A DNA stretch of 64,000 bases from Woeseia sp. (GCA_021773015.1 JAJFKW010000006.1:1-64000), one strand, 5' to 3'. Numbered from the stretch's first letter, positions 8,120 to 17,573 are shown. Notes: generated by a model from the sequence alone, not told the origin. Translations and numbers: made by a program.

Positions 8120-8902
8120 ATGAACGATCTTACCGCTGCAAAAAATAAGTCACTCATTTTAAGCGATGTTGTGAAGACCTACGTCATGGGCACGGAAAAG
8201 GTACATGCTTTGCGTGGCGTTTCGATCAACATCACACGCAACGAATACGTTGCAATTATGGGGCCATCTGGATCCGGAAAATCGACGCTTATGAACGTCA
8301 TTGGCTGTCTCGATGTGCCAACCAGTGGCGAGTACTTCCTTGCCGGCGAGCCGGTTGCCATGATGAGCGAATCACAGCTTGCAGAAACTCGAAATCGCAT
8401 GATTGGCTTCGTATTTCAGACGTTTAACCTTATCCCCCGCGCGGATGTCTTTCACAATGTAGAAATGCCATTGATTTATGGTGGAATGTCTCGGCCAGAA
8501 CGTCGGGCTAGAACGGAACATGCGATTGAACGCGTCGGCCTCACTGATCGAATGCATCATAAGCCAAACGAACTGTCGGGAGGTCAGCGACAACGCGTCG
8601 CCATCGCCCGCGCGTTGGTCTACGAACCTTCACTGATATTGGCCGATGAGCCAACCGGAAATCTAGACAGCAAAACCGGCGATGAAATCATGGCAATGTT
8701 TGACGAATTACATGCTGCCGGTCAGACAATCGTGGTCGTTACCCACGAAGACTACATTGCGGAGCATGCGCTGCGAACAATAAGATTGAAAGACGGTTTG
8801 ATCGAGCAAGACGAACGGCACGATAAACGGCGCACGCAATTTACACTGCCGGGCGCTGAGCCATCCGAGGCGCATTCCGCCGCCGGACTAGAGTCCGCAT
8901 AA
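8120..8902 (+). CDS. MacB/LolD-type ABC transporter ATP-binding protein
   Basis: A 260-residue cytoplasmic ATPase. It shows Walker A (GPSGSGKST), the Q-loop region ([14 protein letters not shown]), the signature [15 protein letters not shown], Walker B with its glutamate ([13 protein letters not shown]) and the switch histidine (VVTHE). The DEPTGNLDS wording is typical of the LolD/MacB/FtsE group. The C terminus carries about 30 extra polar residues. In MacB this domain is fused to the permease; here it is separate. Its stop overlaps the permease start by one base (TAATG). Confidence 0.95.
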   Translation: MNDLTAAKNKSLILSDVVKTYVMGTEKVHALRGVSINITRNEYVAIMGPSGSGKSTLMNVIGCLDVPTSGEYFLAGEPVAMMSESQLAETRNRMIGFVFQTFNLIPRADVFHNVEMPLIYGGMSRPERRARTEHAIERVGLTDRMHHKPNELSGGQRQRVAIARALVYEPSLILADEPTGNLDSKTGDEIMAMFDELHAAGQTIVVVTHEDYIAEHALRTIRLKDGLIEQDERHDKRRTQFTLPGAEPSEAHSAAGLESA

Positions 8903-10137
8903 TGCGCGGACTCATGAGCATCACGGAGTCCTTTCGCATCGCCTTGAGCGCCATCATGGCGAACAAAGCGCGCGGCGCGCTGACGACACTCGGCATCATT
9001 ATTGGCATTGTTGCCGTCATTACTACGATGACTGCATTTAATGGCATGCAGAATGCCTTTCGACAGGGATTCTCATCGGTCGGTAGCGATGTGATTTACG
9101 TGTCGCGTATGCCGTGGATCATTATGAACGATTTTTTCTTGTATCGAAATCGCCCGAACCTCGAGATGGCAGAAGCCGAGAAGCTGGAAGCCAATTTGCA
9201 AGGCAAGGCGATCGTCAATCCCTCAATGGACACACAGCGGGACGTCAAATACGAGTCCAAACGAATCGACGGTATTCGCATCGTCGGCACGACCGAAAAA
9301 CAAACCGTCGTATCCACTGCAGTCCCGGATATTGGCCGGTTTTTGATGGCCTTCGATGTCAGTTATAAGAAAAAAGTAGCCGTCATCGGCAAGGAAGTCA
9401 GCGACGGTTTGTTCGATACAATAAATCCAATAAACAAAGAGATTTGGATCGGTCGCAACAAATTTCGTGTGGTTGGCGTCATGGAAAAACAGGGCGGATC
9501 GACATTCGGTGGCCCCAATTTCGATCGGCAAATCTACATTCCAATCAGCTCGTATGTGAAAGCGTTTGGTGGTCGGCGAAGCACCGACGTCGACATTGCA
9601 ATAAAGGCGCCATCCATCGAGTCGATGGAGGCATTGGAATACCAGGTCATTGGAGAAATGCGTAAAGTTCGCAAGTTGCGGCCATCGGAAGACGACAATT
9701 TTTCAATTAATAAACTTGATACGCTGATGGGCGGATTCAATTCTGTGATGGGTGTTGTTCTCGGGCTTGGGCTCTTGGTCACGAGCGTTGCATTGTTCGT
9801 CGGTGGAATTGGCGTTATGAACGTAATGTTTGTATCCGTCACCGAACGAACACGTGAAATCGGCATTCGAAAAGCCATCGGTGCCAAGCGACACAGCATT
9901 TTGCTGCAATTTTTGTTTGAGTCAGCAATCATCTGCCTGCTAGGTGGACTAATTGGCATCTTGATCGCATCGCTGCTCACCGCGGTCATAAACGCAGTGT
10001 TAATGCCTGCCAGCATCTCAGTTCCCATCTTGATAGTCGCCGTGGTCGTGTCCGTCGTCGTTGGCGTATTTGCCGGCTTAGTTCCCGCCTGGAAAGGCGC
10101 CCGCCTCGATCCAATTGAAGCTTTGCGTTACGAGTAA
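8902..10137 (+). CDS. MacB-type FtsX-fold permease, first of two
   Basis: A 411-residue inner-membrane protein with the MacB layout. The first helix (about residues 22-45, GALTTLGIIIGIVAVITTM) is followed by a large periplasmic domain (about 50-285) and three helices in the FtsX domain (about 290-400). The FtsX hallmarks GGIGVMNVMFVSVTERTREIGIRKAIGAK and the ending P-x-x-A-x-x-L-D-P-I-E-A-L-R-Y-E are present. Proteins of this fold couple cytoplasmic ATP hydrolysis to periplasmic movement and move substrates out of the periplasm rather than through the membrane. It probably pairs with the second permease as a heterodimer. Confidence 0.92.
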   Translation: MRGLMSITESFRIALSAIMANKARGALTTLGIIIGIVAVITTMTAFNGMQNAFRQGFSSVGSDVIYVSRMPWIIMNDFFLYRNRPNLEMAEAEKLEANLQGKAIVNPSMDTQRDVKYESKRIDGIRIVGTTEKQTVVSTAVPDIGRFLMAFDVSYKKKVAVIGKEVSDGLFDTINPINKEIWIGRNKFRVVGVMEKQGGSTFGGPNFDRQIYIPISSYVKAFGGRRSTDVDIAIKAPSIESMEALEYQVIGEMRKVRKLRPSEDDNFSINKLDTLMGGFNSVMGVVLGLGLLVTSVALFVGGIGVMNVMFVSVTERTREIGIRKAIGAKRHSILLQFLFESAIICLLGGLIGILIASLLTAVINAVLMPASISVPILIVAVVVSVVVGVFAGLVPAWKGARLDPIEALRYE

Positions 10138-10157
10138 ATGATCAGGAACAACATGAT

Positions 10158-11405
10158 ATGAGAAACCTCGATACGATCATCATGTCCTTAGGCTCGATTC
10201 GCAGCAACAAACTGCGATCGACACTGACTTTAGTTGGCATAGTACTCGGCGTCGCTTCGATCATTGGCGTAATGACGGCAATTTCCGTTGTGCAAGGCAC
10301 TATGGAAAAGGAGATGAGTGTCCTGGGGTCACAAACGTTTCAGGCACAAAAATGGCCGGCTGGCGGCTTCAATTCTGCAGAGGAGAGGCGTAAGGCGTTC
10401 CGACGCCCACCGTTAACACTTGCTGACGCGCAGGCGGTACGCGATCAAGTAGAGGGAGCCGACATCGTCGGCGCGGAAATATGGGACTTCGGATTCGTTG
10501 CGGAATACAACGGCGAGGAAACCAACGGTAATATCTCTATTGTCGGCGGCACACCAGAATACCCGGCCAACAATACGCACTACGTTGGGCTCGGCCGCAA
10601 TATTTCACAGATGGATGTACGAAGCAGTCGCAAAGTTGCAGTAATCGGCTTCGCAATCGCACAGCAGTTGTACCCATTTGTCGACCCGATCGGCCGCGAC
10701 ATTCGGGTTGATGGTCGGAGGTACGAGGTCATTGGCGTATTTGATGAAAAGAAATCCGCTTTCGGATCGCAATACGACACCTATGTACTTACACCAGTTA
10801 CGACGTTCCTGAATATCTACGGGCTCACCAACCGCGATGGCTTCGAGCGCTCGGTGAACATCACGATCCATGCGAAGACACCGGAACTCATATACGACGC
10901 GATGGAAGAATCTCGTCAAGTGCTGCGCCGCGTCCGTGGCGTAAAGTATAACGAGGAAGACAACTTCGACTTTTTTAGCAGTGAAACGCTGATCACAGAA
11001 TTTAATCGCATGACACTCGGCGTCAAAATCGGTGCATTCGTCATCGGCATCATCGCACTAATCGTCGCAGGCATCGGCATCATGAATATCATGCTGGTTT
11101 CCGTTACAGAGAGAACCAAGGAAATCGGCATTCGTAAATCACTCGGAGCGAAGCCTAGATATATCCTAAATCAATTTCTCATAGAGGCAGTGGTGCTATG
11201 TAATGTCGGTGGGATAATTGGCGTTGTTTTGGGATTTGCACTTGGCAATGTCGTTACTTTTTTCGCGGACTTTGATAGCTCCGTGCCGATCGAATGGGCC
11301 ATCATCGGCCTAGTATTCTGCTCCGCTGTTGGCATCGGCTTTGGTCTGCTGCCCGCAATCAAGGCGTCCAGGCTGCATCCGATTGACGCGTTAAGATACG
11401 AGTGA
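10158..11405 (+). CDS. MacB-type FtsX-fold permease, second of two
   Basis: A 415-residue paralogue of the gene just upstream, with the same layout: N-terminal helix (STLTLVGIVLGVASIIGV), periplasmic domain (about 45-285) and three C-terminal helices with GIGIMNIMLVSVTERTKEIGIRKSLGAK and an ending in HPIDALRYE. The two permeases share the motifs but differ clearly in the periplasmic domain, which fits a heterodimer recognising an asymmetric substrate such as a peptide or lipid. No clear terminator follows. Confidence 0.92.
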   Translation: MRNLDTIIMSLGSIRSNKLRSTLTLVGIVLGVASIIGVMTAISVVQGTMEKEMSVLGSQTFQAQKWPAGGFNSAEERRKAFRRPPLTLADAQAVRDQVEGADIVGAEIWDFGFVAEYNGEETNGNISIVGGTPEYPANNTHYVGLGRNISQMDVRSSRKVAVIGFAIAQQLYPFVDPIGRDIRVDGRRYEVIGVFDEKKSAFGSQYDTYVLTPVTTFLNIYGLTNRDGFERSVNITIHAKTPELIYDAMEESRQVLRRVRGVKYNEEDNFDFFSSETLITEFNRMTLGVKIGAFVIGIIALIVAGIGIMNIMLVSVTERTKEIGIRKSLGAKPRYILNQFLIEAVVLCNVGGIIGVVLGFALGNVVTFFADFDSSVPIEWAIIGLVFCSAVGIGFGLLPAIKASRLHPIDALRYE

Positions 11406-11473
11406 CGGGTAGCACTTGACACCTCACAAAATTTCACAAAATCTGCTGCACCTACCCGATCAAATTCACAAAT

Positions 11474-11932
11474 TCAATAGGCCCTGCGATACAAGAATAA
11501 CGCATAGGCATAGCCGACGACTTCCGCTAGCACGTACGACAACAACACCATATTTGCAGTTACAATCGGCATGGCGGACAAACTGCGTGTGCCGACCTCC
11601 AGCAGCGAGAAATTAAGCATCGCGTGACCGACGGAAACGACACAACCAACTACCAAAATGATGTGGGCCGTTCGAGTTGATTTCGCAGCAATAATGAGAT
11701 CCCGCTCATCTTCCTCGTCACTCGCCCGATTTGCCGAACCCAGCATGTGGTGGCCAATCTCAACCAATACCATCATCGCAATGACGCCGAATACGACGAA
11801 GGGCAGTTCTTTGATAGCACTTTCAGTTCCGATCACAAGTGCTTGAATAACCTTACTAAAATAGTATCCGAATAATGCCATCGAGATTAGCAGAGAGCCG
11901 GCGATACTTTTTTCTTTATACGATAAATCCAT
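11474..11932 (-). CDS. Four-helix membrane protein of unknown function
   Basis: A 152-residue membrane protein with helices at about 10-30, 42-62, 88-108 and 122-146 and an acidic cytoplasmic loop between helices 2 and 3 (SDEEDERDLIIAAKS). The loop followed by an Arg/Ser-rich stretch is reminiscent of small DUF2178-like membrane proteins, but I cannot assign it. It stands alone between two converging units. The 11933-12081 gap after it shows no clear promoter or hairpin. Confidence 0.7.
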   Translation of the reverse strand: MDLSYKEKSIAGSLLISMALFGYYFSKVIQALVIGTESAIKELPFVVFGVIAMMVLVEIGHHMLGSANRASDEEDERDLIIAAKSTRTAHIILVVGCVVSVGHAMLNFSLLEVGTRSLSAMPIVTANMVLLSYVLAEVVGYAYALFLYRRAY

Positions 11933-12081
11933 GTCTAATTCTCAGCACAGCAAAACTGCTACATGGTATCGAGAGGTTGTGCAGACGACAAATTCAGTGC
12001 CTTACCATTCCAACCACTGGCAGAAAACCAAGAAAGAAAAGGGGCCATCACTGACCCCGCTTCCTACCGGCAATGAGATTG

Positions 12082-13272
12082 CTACAACGCCGGTCCGCTT
12101 TCGTATTCGAAACCTGCATTCCCGGCTTGTTCTTTGACGGCTTCGTAAATCTGCATATCCAATGAGTCAGCCATACCACCGGCCTCCTCCACTTTTCTGG
12201 CCAGAAATTCGTCTCGACTGGTGGACAATCCAACGATCTGGCGCTGCAGTTCCGAACGTTCCTCAGCGAGACGGACTACATATTTTTTCTGTTCAGCTGG
12301 CGCCATAGGCTTGAGTACGGCAGGTAACTCATTTTCAGGCATATCCGTCATCTCTACGTCACCGCTCGCCACCGCATCGACCAACTCATTTTTGCCAAGT
12401 AGGTTAGTTCGTCCGCCAGCGGATGCGTTAAATGCTGCGCGCCGCGCACGCGATTCAACAGAAGCGCTTGCATGCAGTTTATCTGTTGCTCGCACCTTCG
12501 CGGCCATCTTATCCTTATCGTCTTCGCTACCGAAATACAGGCGCGTCTTATCAATTTTTGCCGATAGATCGGCAATTTTCGCGTCGTACGGCGTTGTAAA
12601 TGCTACACCGTTTCCGGTTTGTTCAACTTGAAAAAAATGACCACTCCCAAGTCCGGCAATTTGCGTCCAAGGCTCTATGGTCGCATCCATGTCACCACTC
12701 TGAATAGTGTTTACGACGATACCCATCTCCTTTGCCGCGGCCAGTATTTCCGGATATTGTATTTCGTTGTAATTCCGATGCGGGGGCGCATCACCTACCA
12801 GAAATATCGCCTTATATGCTTGCCGGCCTTCAGTCCAGCTCATGCCGTTAACAGCATCATGCAAAGCCTGATTGACGCTCTCCGGCGTGTCCCCGCCACC
12901 ATCGGCTCGAAAGTCCATCAAGGTTGCATATATTGAATCCAAATCGCTGGACAAATTTGTTAGCTTGGTTACGTATTGGTCGCCACGGTCGCGGTACGCT
13001 ACCAATCCAATGCGTATTTCTGGAGTCGGTTGCGCAGACGCCATGGTCGTAGCAATTGACCAAATCTTTTCCTTCGCTGTCTGTATTAGGCCACTCATAC
13101 TCCCAGTCGTGTCCAGTACAAACACAACGTCCACAACGGGGCTGTGTTCTACTGACGTTACCATTCCATCCGGAGGCAACACAGTAACTGTCTTCGCCAT
13201 CAGTTTCGGATAGCCAATAATCGCAGAGACGGTAATCAACGCGAGCGCAATTCCAATAATCTTATTCTTCAT
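12082..13272 (-). CDS. von Willebrand factor A domain protein, membrane-anchored or exported
   Basis: A 396-residue protein with an N-terminal hydrophobic segment (about 5-27) serving as signal or anchor. A VWA domain spans roughly residues 45-245. Its metal-ion site is visible as VFVLDTTGSMSG (a DxTxS variant), with a later GGDTPESV supplying the threonine/acidic part and the FLVGDAPPH strand after it. VWA domains bind protein partners through the metal. The rest (about 250-396) is helical and charged, with Arg/Glu-rich stretches. AAAGGAAAA precedes the start. It is the third gene of the pspA operon, so it probably acts in the envelope with PspA. Confidence 0.85.
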   Translation of the reverse strand: MKNKIIGIALALITVSAIIGYPKLMAKTVTVLPPDGMVTSVEHSPVVDVVFVLDTTGSMSGLIQTAKEKIWSIATTMASAQPTPEIRIGLVAYRDRGDQYVTKLTNLSSDLDSIYATLMDFRADGGGDTPESVNQALHDAVNGMSWTEGRQAYKAIFLVGDAPPHRNYNEIQYPEILAAAKEMGIVVNTIQSGDMDATIEPWTQIAGLGSGHFFQVEQTGNGVAFTTPYDAKIADLSAKIDKTRLYFGSEDDKDKMAAKVRATDKLHASASVESRARRAAFNASAGGRTNLLGKNELVDAVASGDVEMTDMPENELPAVLKPMAPAEQKKYVVRLAEERSELQRQIVGLSTSRDEFLARKVEEAGGMADSLDMQIYEAVKEQAGNAGFEYESGPAL

Positions 13273-13303
13273 GGCTTTGTTTTCCTTTTAAAAGTCAAAT
13301 TCA

Positions 13304-13879
13304 TTAATGTGTATAGAGTTGTCGTAATGCGGACTCCGCGTCACGTCTAGCACGAGCAAATGCGTCATCAACGACATTGCGGTCACACGACGCTTTACGT
13401 CGTTTGTTGATACTAGTCATCGATGCCGGAATACCTACGAATGCCGCCTGAACTAGAAAAAAACTCCAGGTTGCTAAAAACACACTTCCCGTGTGAGCGA
13501 TAGCCCACGTTGTTGCGATCACGCTCAACGCGCTAAGGCCAAGATCCAGCAACGACGAAAACAATCCGGAGTAGAAATACAACGAACGAATAATCCATAT
13601 TGAGGTTGCATGAATCAGGAAGACCAACGGCAAAGGCGGAGAAAACCACCAAGTTGCCACGGCAAGCAATGACCACGCAGTCAGCGTAATGACGCGTCCG
13701 ATGCGTTCCGAACTATTGCTAAAAAGATACAGTAGATAAGCAAATGCCAATAGCGGAATGACTAATCTTAATACGCTGCCCAATCCGACAAACGGGATCA
13801 ATGCGGCAAACAACGCGCTCGTAAGAAACGCAAGAGCAGCGGCGACGCCGACGCCGTGCACAAAACTTGGGCGTCTCAT
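13304..13879 (-). CDS. Polytopic membrane protein in the pspA operon
   Basis: A 191-residue protein with about five or six hydrophobic helices between residues 8 and 150 and a charged cytoplasmic tail (about 155-191, DDAFARARRDAESALRQLY) that looks helical. I do not recognise the family. Its ATG overlaps the pspA stop by four bases (ATGA), a strong sign of translational coupling, and the VWA gene follows 31 bases after its stop. A membrane partner translated with a PspA-type protein is the most interesting candidate for a PspA docking site here. Confidence 0.75.
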   Translation of the reverse strand: MRRPSFVHGVGVAAALAFLTSALFAALIPFVGLGSVLRLVIPLLAFAYLLYLFSNSSERIGRVITLTAWSLLAVATWWFSPPLPLVFLIHATSIWIIRSLYFYSGLFSSLLDLGLSALSVIATTWAIAHTGSVFLATWSFFLVQAAFVGIPASMTSINKRRKASCDRNVVDDAFARARRDAESALRQLYTH

Positions 13880-14424
13880 GACAATCTCCGGCGACTTATT
13901 TCTTGCAACAACGCAACTTCAACTTCATCATCACCAACCTGCAAATCTGCAGCGTTCCAAATAAAGTCGCAGTCGACAGGATTTACTTCCGATGACTCTT
14001 TACTGGTAACTAACTCTGCCTTCTGCCGCAATCCTTCGAGGATCGCCTGATTTTCGGTCACTGTTGCGCGACTATCCGCAAGAAAAGCATGTAACTCCGA
14101 TCGCCGCACATGCATACGTTGACGAACGCGCTCGGCCTCAAGTTTTCTGCGTACGAGACCTTTGGCGAGATCGTCCTTTTCGGAATCGATACATAAGCTA
14201 AGCTGCTCATCGAGCTCGAGCAGTTTGACCTCAAGCTGCTCGCCATGCGTGATGAGTGCCCGCTCTTCTTGTTCATGTAGTGCTATGCGTTTTTCTCGTA
14301 CCGCCAAATCGTCTTCCATTTCTCGGACGGCCTGTTTTAATAGCTGTTCAGGCTCCTCAATTTGATCAAGTACCGCATGAAAATCTGCCCTGAATAACCG
14401 GCCAATACGATTGATAAGTGCCAT
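13876..14424 (-). CDS. pspA: PspA/IM30 family protein
   Basis: A 182-residue protein that is nearly all charged helix. After an amphipathic N-terminal segment (MALINRIGRLFRADFHAVLD) comes a coiled coil rich in Glu, Lys and Arg to about residue 140, including EEPEQLLKQAVREMEDDLA, the conserved start of PspA/IM30 proteins. It is shorter than E. coli PspA (222). Family members bind the inner face of the membrane, assemble into rods or rings under stress and limit proton leakage. No PspB, PspC or PspF lies nearby. It is divergent from an OmpR-type response regulator and leads an operon with a membrane protein and a VWA protein. Confidence 0.88.
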   Translation of the reverse strand: MALINRIGRLFRADFHAVLDQIEEPEQLLKQAVREMEDDLAVREKRIALHEQEERALITHGEQLEVKLLELDEQLSLCIDSEKDDLAKGLVRRKLEAERVRQRMHVRRSELHAFLADSRATVTENQAILEGLRQKAELVTSKESSEVNPVDCDFIWNAADLQVGDDEVEVALLQEISRRRLS

Positions 14425-14521
14425 GTCGCGAACTCCTCACTTCAGTCAATGAAGATATGCATATTAGTTACCGAGATACGGCCAGATAAGGCGTCATTGC
14501 GTAAAAAGCGAAACCAGAAAT

Positions 14522-14537
14522 TTACAAAAACGTTACA
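14522..14537. promoter_or_regulatory. Direct repeat TTACA with 11-base period, possible OmpR-type regulator site
   Basis: TTACA occurs at 14522-14526 and 14533-14537, one 11-base helical turn apart, with a third TTACA at 14559-14563. The site lies in the 159-base gap between pspA and the divergent response-regulator gene. Tandem half-sites with about one turn of spacing are typical for OmpR/PhoB-family regulators. This is suggestive only; the half-site is short and AT-rich. I found no sigma-54-type element, so PspF-style control is not indicated. Confidence 0.4.
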
Positions 14538-14583
14538 TCAGACCAGCCAACGCAGCGGTTACACCTGATAGGCTACGTCACCT

Positions 14584-15291
14584 ATGACGAGACAAATTAC
14601 AATACTGGTGGTAGAAGACGAGGCAGCAATACGCGAGGGCCTCATCGATGTACTGATCTTCCATGGTTATGCCGTAGAGTCGGCCGACAACGGCAACGAT
14701 GGACTGCGCATGAGTCTTTCAGGCACGTTCGATCTGGTCCTACTCGATATCATGCTACCCGGCATCGATGGCTACCAAATTTGTAACAAAATACGCGAAC
14801 AAGACCGCGTGCAGCCCATTATCATGTTAACGGCGAAGACCTCGGATGATGAAATCGTCCACGGGTTAAGGCTCGGTGCAGATGACTATGTTGCAAAACC
14901 GTTTTCCGTCCAGCAGCTAATGCTGCGGATTGATGCCGTGTTACGACGCTCCAAGATAGGCATTGAGCGAGAGAAGACGTTAGTACTCGGCGGCTTAGCT
15001 GTTGATACAGATACGCTTCTTGGGAAGCGCGGCAGTCAAGAAATCGCCTTTACCAAACGCGAAGTTGAACTGCTGACCTATTTGGCGGCAAACCATGAAC
15101 GGCCACTGTCACGGGAGGAATTGCTCGCGAAAGTTTGGGGCTACGGCAAGAATCTCGATATCGAAACCAGAACGGTTGACATTCACATCGCCAAGCTTCG
15201 CCGAAAAATCGAAGTCGATGCAAAACAGCCGAAGATATTAGTGACAGTCCGCGGCGCCGGCTATCAGCTTATTTCCGAACAGGTATCATAG
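14584..15291 (+). CDS. OmpR-family response regulator
   Basis: A 235-residue two-domain regulator. The receiver domain (about 5-118) has the acidic pocket (VVEDE), the phosphoacceptor D55 in LVLLDIMLPG, and the conserved Thr and Lys (LTAKTSDDE, then YVAKPF). The C-terminal winged helix (about 135-232) has FTKREVELLTYLAANHERPLSREELL split over two strands and the usual RTVDIHIAKLRRKIE and RGAGYQL. It is followed two bases later by its kinase gene. Being divergent from pspA, it probably controls that operon and itself. Confidence 0.94.
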   Translation: MTRQITILVVEDEAAIREGLIDVLIFHGYAVESADNGNDGLRMSLSGTFDLVLLDIMLPGIDGYQICNKIREQDRVQPIIMLTAKTSDDEIVHGLRLGADDYVAKPFSVQQLMLRIDAVLRRSKIGIEREKTLVLGGLAVDTDTLLGKRGSQEIAFTKREVELLTYLAANHERPLSREELLAKVWGYGKNLDIETRTVDIHIAKLRRKIEVDAKQPKILVTVRGAGYQLISEQVS

Positions 15292-15293
15292 CG

Positions 15294-17573
15294 TTGTTCG
15301 GCAATTTCTTAAGGAATCTCAATGAGCGGCGATTCAAGCAGTTACTCGGCCTCTTTTTCATCGCATTGCTTCTTCCCACAATCACTCTCGTTTCGCAAAC
15401 CTATAGCCAGCTAAAGTGGGAGTCATTTCATCAATTTCGTATCCGTGCCGAAGAATTGACACAACAAATCGATCGGCAAATCTATGCTGATGTTAGGGCT
15501 GAAGATGCGCGCTCATTCGCCGATTTTAACTTTCTGGTAGTCAGCGGTGCCCCGAGTGCGAACTTTCTCCAGCGTTCTCCACTTGCAGAGTATCCGCCAG
15601 ATAGCGGCATCGCGGGTTTAGTTGGATACTTTCAGGTAGATGCCAATGGACGATTTAGCTCCCCGATATTGCCACCGCCGGGCACGTCGGCTCAGCAATT
15701 CGGCATCAATGAAGATGAGTACTCTGAACGGCGGCGGATCGCGCAAAACATTCAAAATATTCTGTCTGATAATCAATTGGTCCGATCGAATTTGAGTTCG
15801 AACGACGAACGACGTTCTTTGAATGCCACTCCGGTCGCCGCTATGCCCGCCGGTGCGGCGACAAATAGCCATGGAACTGATCTGCAACGTACTGAAGAAG
15901 AGAATGTGCCCGCGGAAATCCCCGCCGATTCCCCGTTGACCGGCATGAGTACGATATCGCCCCCTTCCAGCGCTGCAGTCAGTCTATCGGTCGAACCACA
16001 AGAATCAACATCGTTGTCAGAAAGTGAGACGGAGGACCGTGACTATAGCCAACAAGTCTTCGATCAGCTTAGCGGTCGGCGGCAAGTGCAACTTTCAACG
16101 GCAGAAAATTCTGCCAATGTGGAAGCAGACAAAATCGGCGAGGACGCGTTCGATAGCGAGCTACAATCTCGGCCGGGCAATATCAGCGATATTGCCTACG
16201 ACGGCGTGCTACAAAAAAAGAGTGAAGACTTTGAGGCAAGAAATGCAGCAGAACTGAACGAACTGCAATTGCAAAAGGACACGCCGTTACGCAGTAAAAA
16301 GCGAACAGAGAAGATTACGCTCCCGGAAACTACAGGGCCGCTGGATGAAATCGCCAGTGATTTTCAATCTATGCCAGGGGACCTACGCATACGCACTTTT
16401 GAAAGTGAAATTGACCCATTTGAATTTAGTCCGCTGAACAATACTCACTTTGTATTTTACCGCAAGGTTTGGCGGGGCGGTGACCGGCTGATTCAGGGTT
16501 TTTTGGTCGACCGCGGCAAATTCATAGAAGGCCGGATTGAAAGCAGCTATGCGGGAACCACGCTTTCCGAAATGTCACAGCTTGTCGTCGCGTATCAAGG
16601 AGAAATACTGCAAACCTATGTCGCAGACTATGAACGGAGTTCCATTGGCAAGGTGCAATCTCTTGACGGCAGTATGTTGTTGCGCGGTCAATTATCCGCA
16701 CCGTTGGATGCTATTGAGCTTATTTACAGCATAAACCGTCTGCCTGCCGGTTCCGGCGCTAGCGCGCTTGGCTGGATCACGCTAGTCATTGGCGTCGTGT
16801 TTACGGTAGGTTTCTACTTAATGTATCGGATGGGTATAACGCAAATCTCGTTGGTTCGACAACAACAGGATTTTGTTTCGGCCGTCAGTCACGAGCTCAA
16901 GACACCGCTAACATCTATCCGAATGTATGGAGAAATACTACAAAAAGGCTGGGCGATAGAGGAAAAAAAGCAAACGTATTACGACTATATCTACGAAGAA
17001 TCCGAAAGGTTGTCGCGCCTTATCTCAAATGTATTGCATCTTGCCAAGATCACTAGAAACGACCCACAGCTCAATCTTCAAATTGTAAGTGCCGCTAATG
17101 TTCTAGATGACATCAGCAGTAATTTTGAGCACCTGGCAGACAGAGCGGGTTTCGTTCTAGACGTCGGCAAGCACCAAAATATTCAAGGCGTCAACATCAA
17201 CATTGACAACGACTACTTAAAACAGATCATTATTAATTTGGTCGACAATGCAATTAAGTTTTCGAAGAACGCTGAGAAAAAGGTAATTCAGATAAACTGC
17301 AGAAAGACGAAGCCGGACGAACTGTCATATTCTGTTCGTGATTTTGGACCGGGAGTTCCGAAGGACCAACTCAGAAGGATATTTGAGATGTTTTACCGAA
17401 CTGAGACTGAACTAACTCGGGAAACGGTCGGAACCGGCATCGGACTCGCCATTGTGCAACAGCTGACAAATGCGATGAACGGCTCGGTAAATGTCATGAA
17501 TCAACAGCCGGGCGCAGAGTTTTCGATATCGTTTCCAATTGTACAATCGCACGATGCCTCAACAGAAGCCTAA
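15294..17573 (+). CDS. Sensor histidine kinase with large extracytoplasmic region
   Basis: A 759-residue membrane kinase. Helix 1 is at about 15-33 and helix 2 at about 488-510, leaving some 450 residues outside the cytoplasm. Of these, roughly 160-370 are Ser/Glu/Gln-rich and look disordered, flanked by folded-looking parts. The cytoplasmic kinase core is complete: the HisKA motif SHELKTPLTSIRMYGEIL with phospho-acceptor H533, N-box NLVDNAIKFS (about 648-657), G1 (RDFGPGVP), F-box (IFEMFYR) and G2 (GTGIGLAIV). The start is a TTG at 15294, two bases after the regulator's stop; no in-frame ATG lies nearby. It partners the preceding regulator. Confidence 0.9.
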   Translation: MFGNFLRNLNERRFKQLLGLFFIALLLPTITLVSQTYSQLKWESFHQFRIRAEELTQQIDRQIYADVRAEDARSFADFNFLVVSGAPSANFLQRSPLAEYPPDSGIAGLVGYFQVDANGRFSSPILPPPGTSAQQFGINEDEYSERRRIAQNIQNILSDNQLVRSNLSSNDERRSLNATPVAAMPAGAATNSHGTDLQRTEEENVPAEIPADSPLTGMSTISPPSSAAVSLSVEPQESTSLSESETEDRDYSQQVFDQLSGRRQVQLSTAENSANVEADKIGEDAFDSELQSRPGNISDIAYDGVLQKKSEDFEARNAAELNELQLQKDTPLRSKKRTEKITLPETTGPLDEIASDFQSMPGDLRIRTFESEIDPFEFSPLNNTHFVFYRKVWRGGDRLIQGFLVDRGKFIEGRIESSYAGTTLSEMSQLVVAYQGEILQTYVADYERSSIGKVQSLDGSMLLRGQLSAPLDAIELIYSINRLPAGSGASALGWITLVIGVVFTVGFYLMYRMGITQISLVRQQQDFVSAVSHELKTPLTSIRMYGEILQKGWAIEEKKQTYYDYIYEESERLSRLISNVLHLAKITRNDPQLNLQIVSAANVLDDISSNFEHLADRAGFVLDVGKHQNIQGVNINIDNDYLKQIIINLVDNAIKFSKNAEKKVIQINCRKTKPDELSYSVRDFGPGVPKDQLRRIFEMFYRTETELTRETVGTGIGLAIVQQLTNAMNGSVNVMNQQPGAEFSISFPIVQSHDASTEA

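Noticed and set aside
9534-10028. A 164-codon minus-strand frame inside the first MacB-type permease
   Set aside because: Antisense to a strongly conserved FtsX domain; not coding by context.
14425-14583. Sigma-54/PspF-type promoter in front of pspA
   Set aside because: I looked for GG and GC boxes in both directions and found none; no PspF gene is adjacent.
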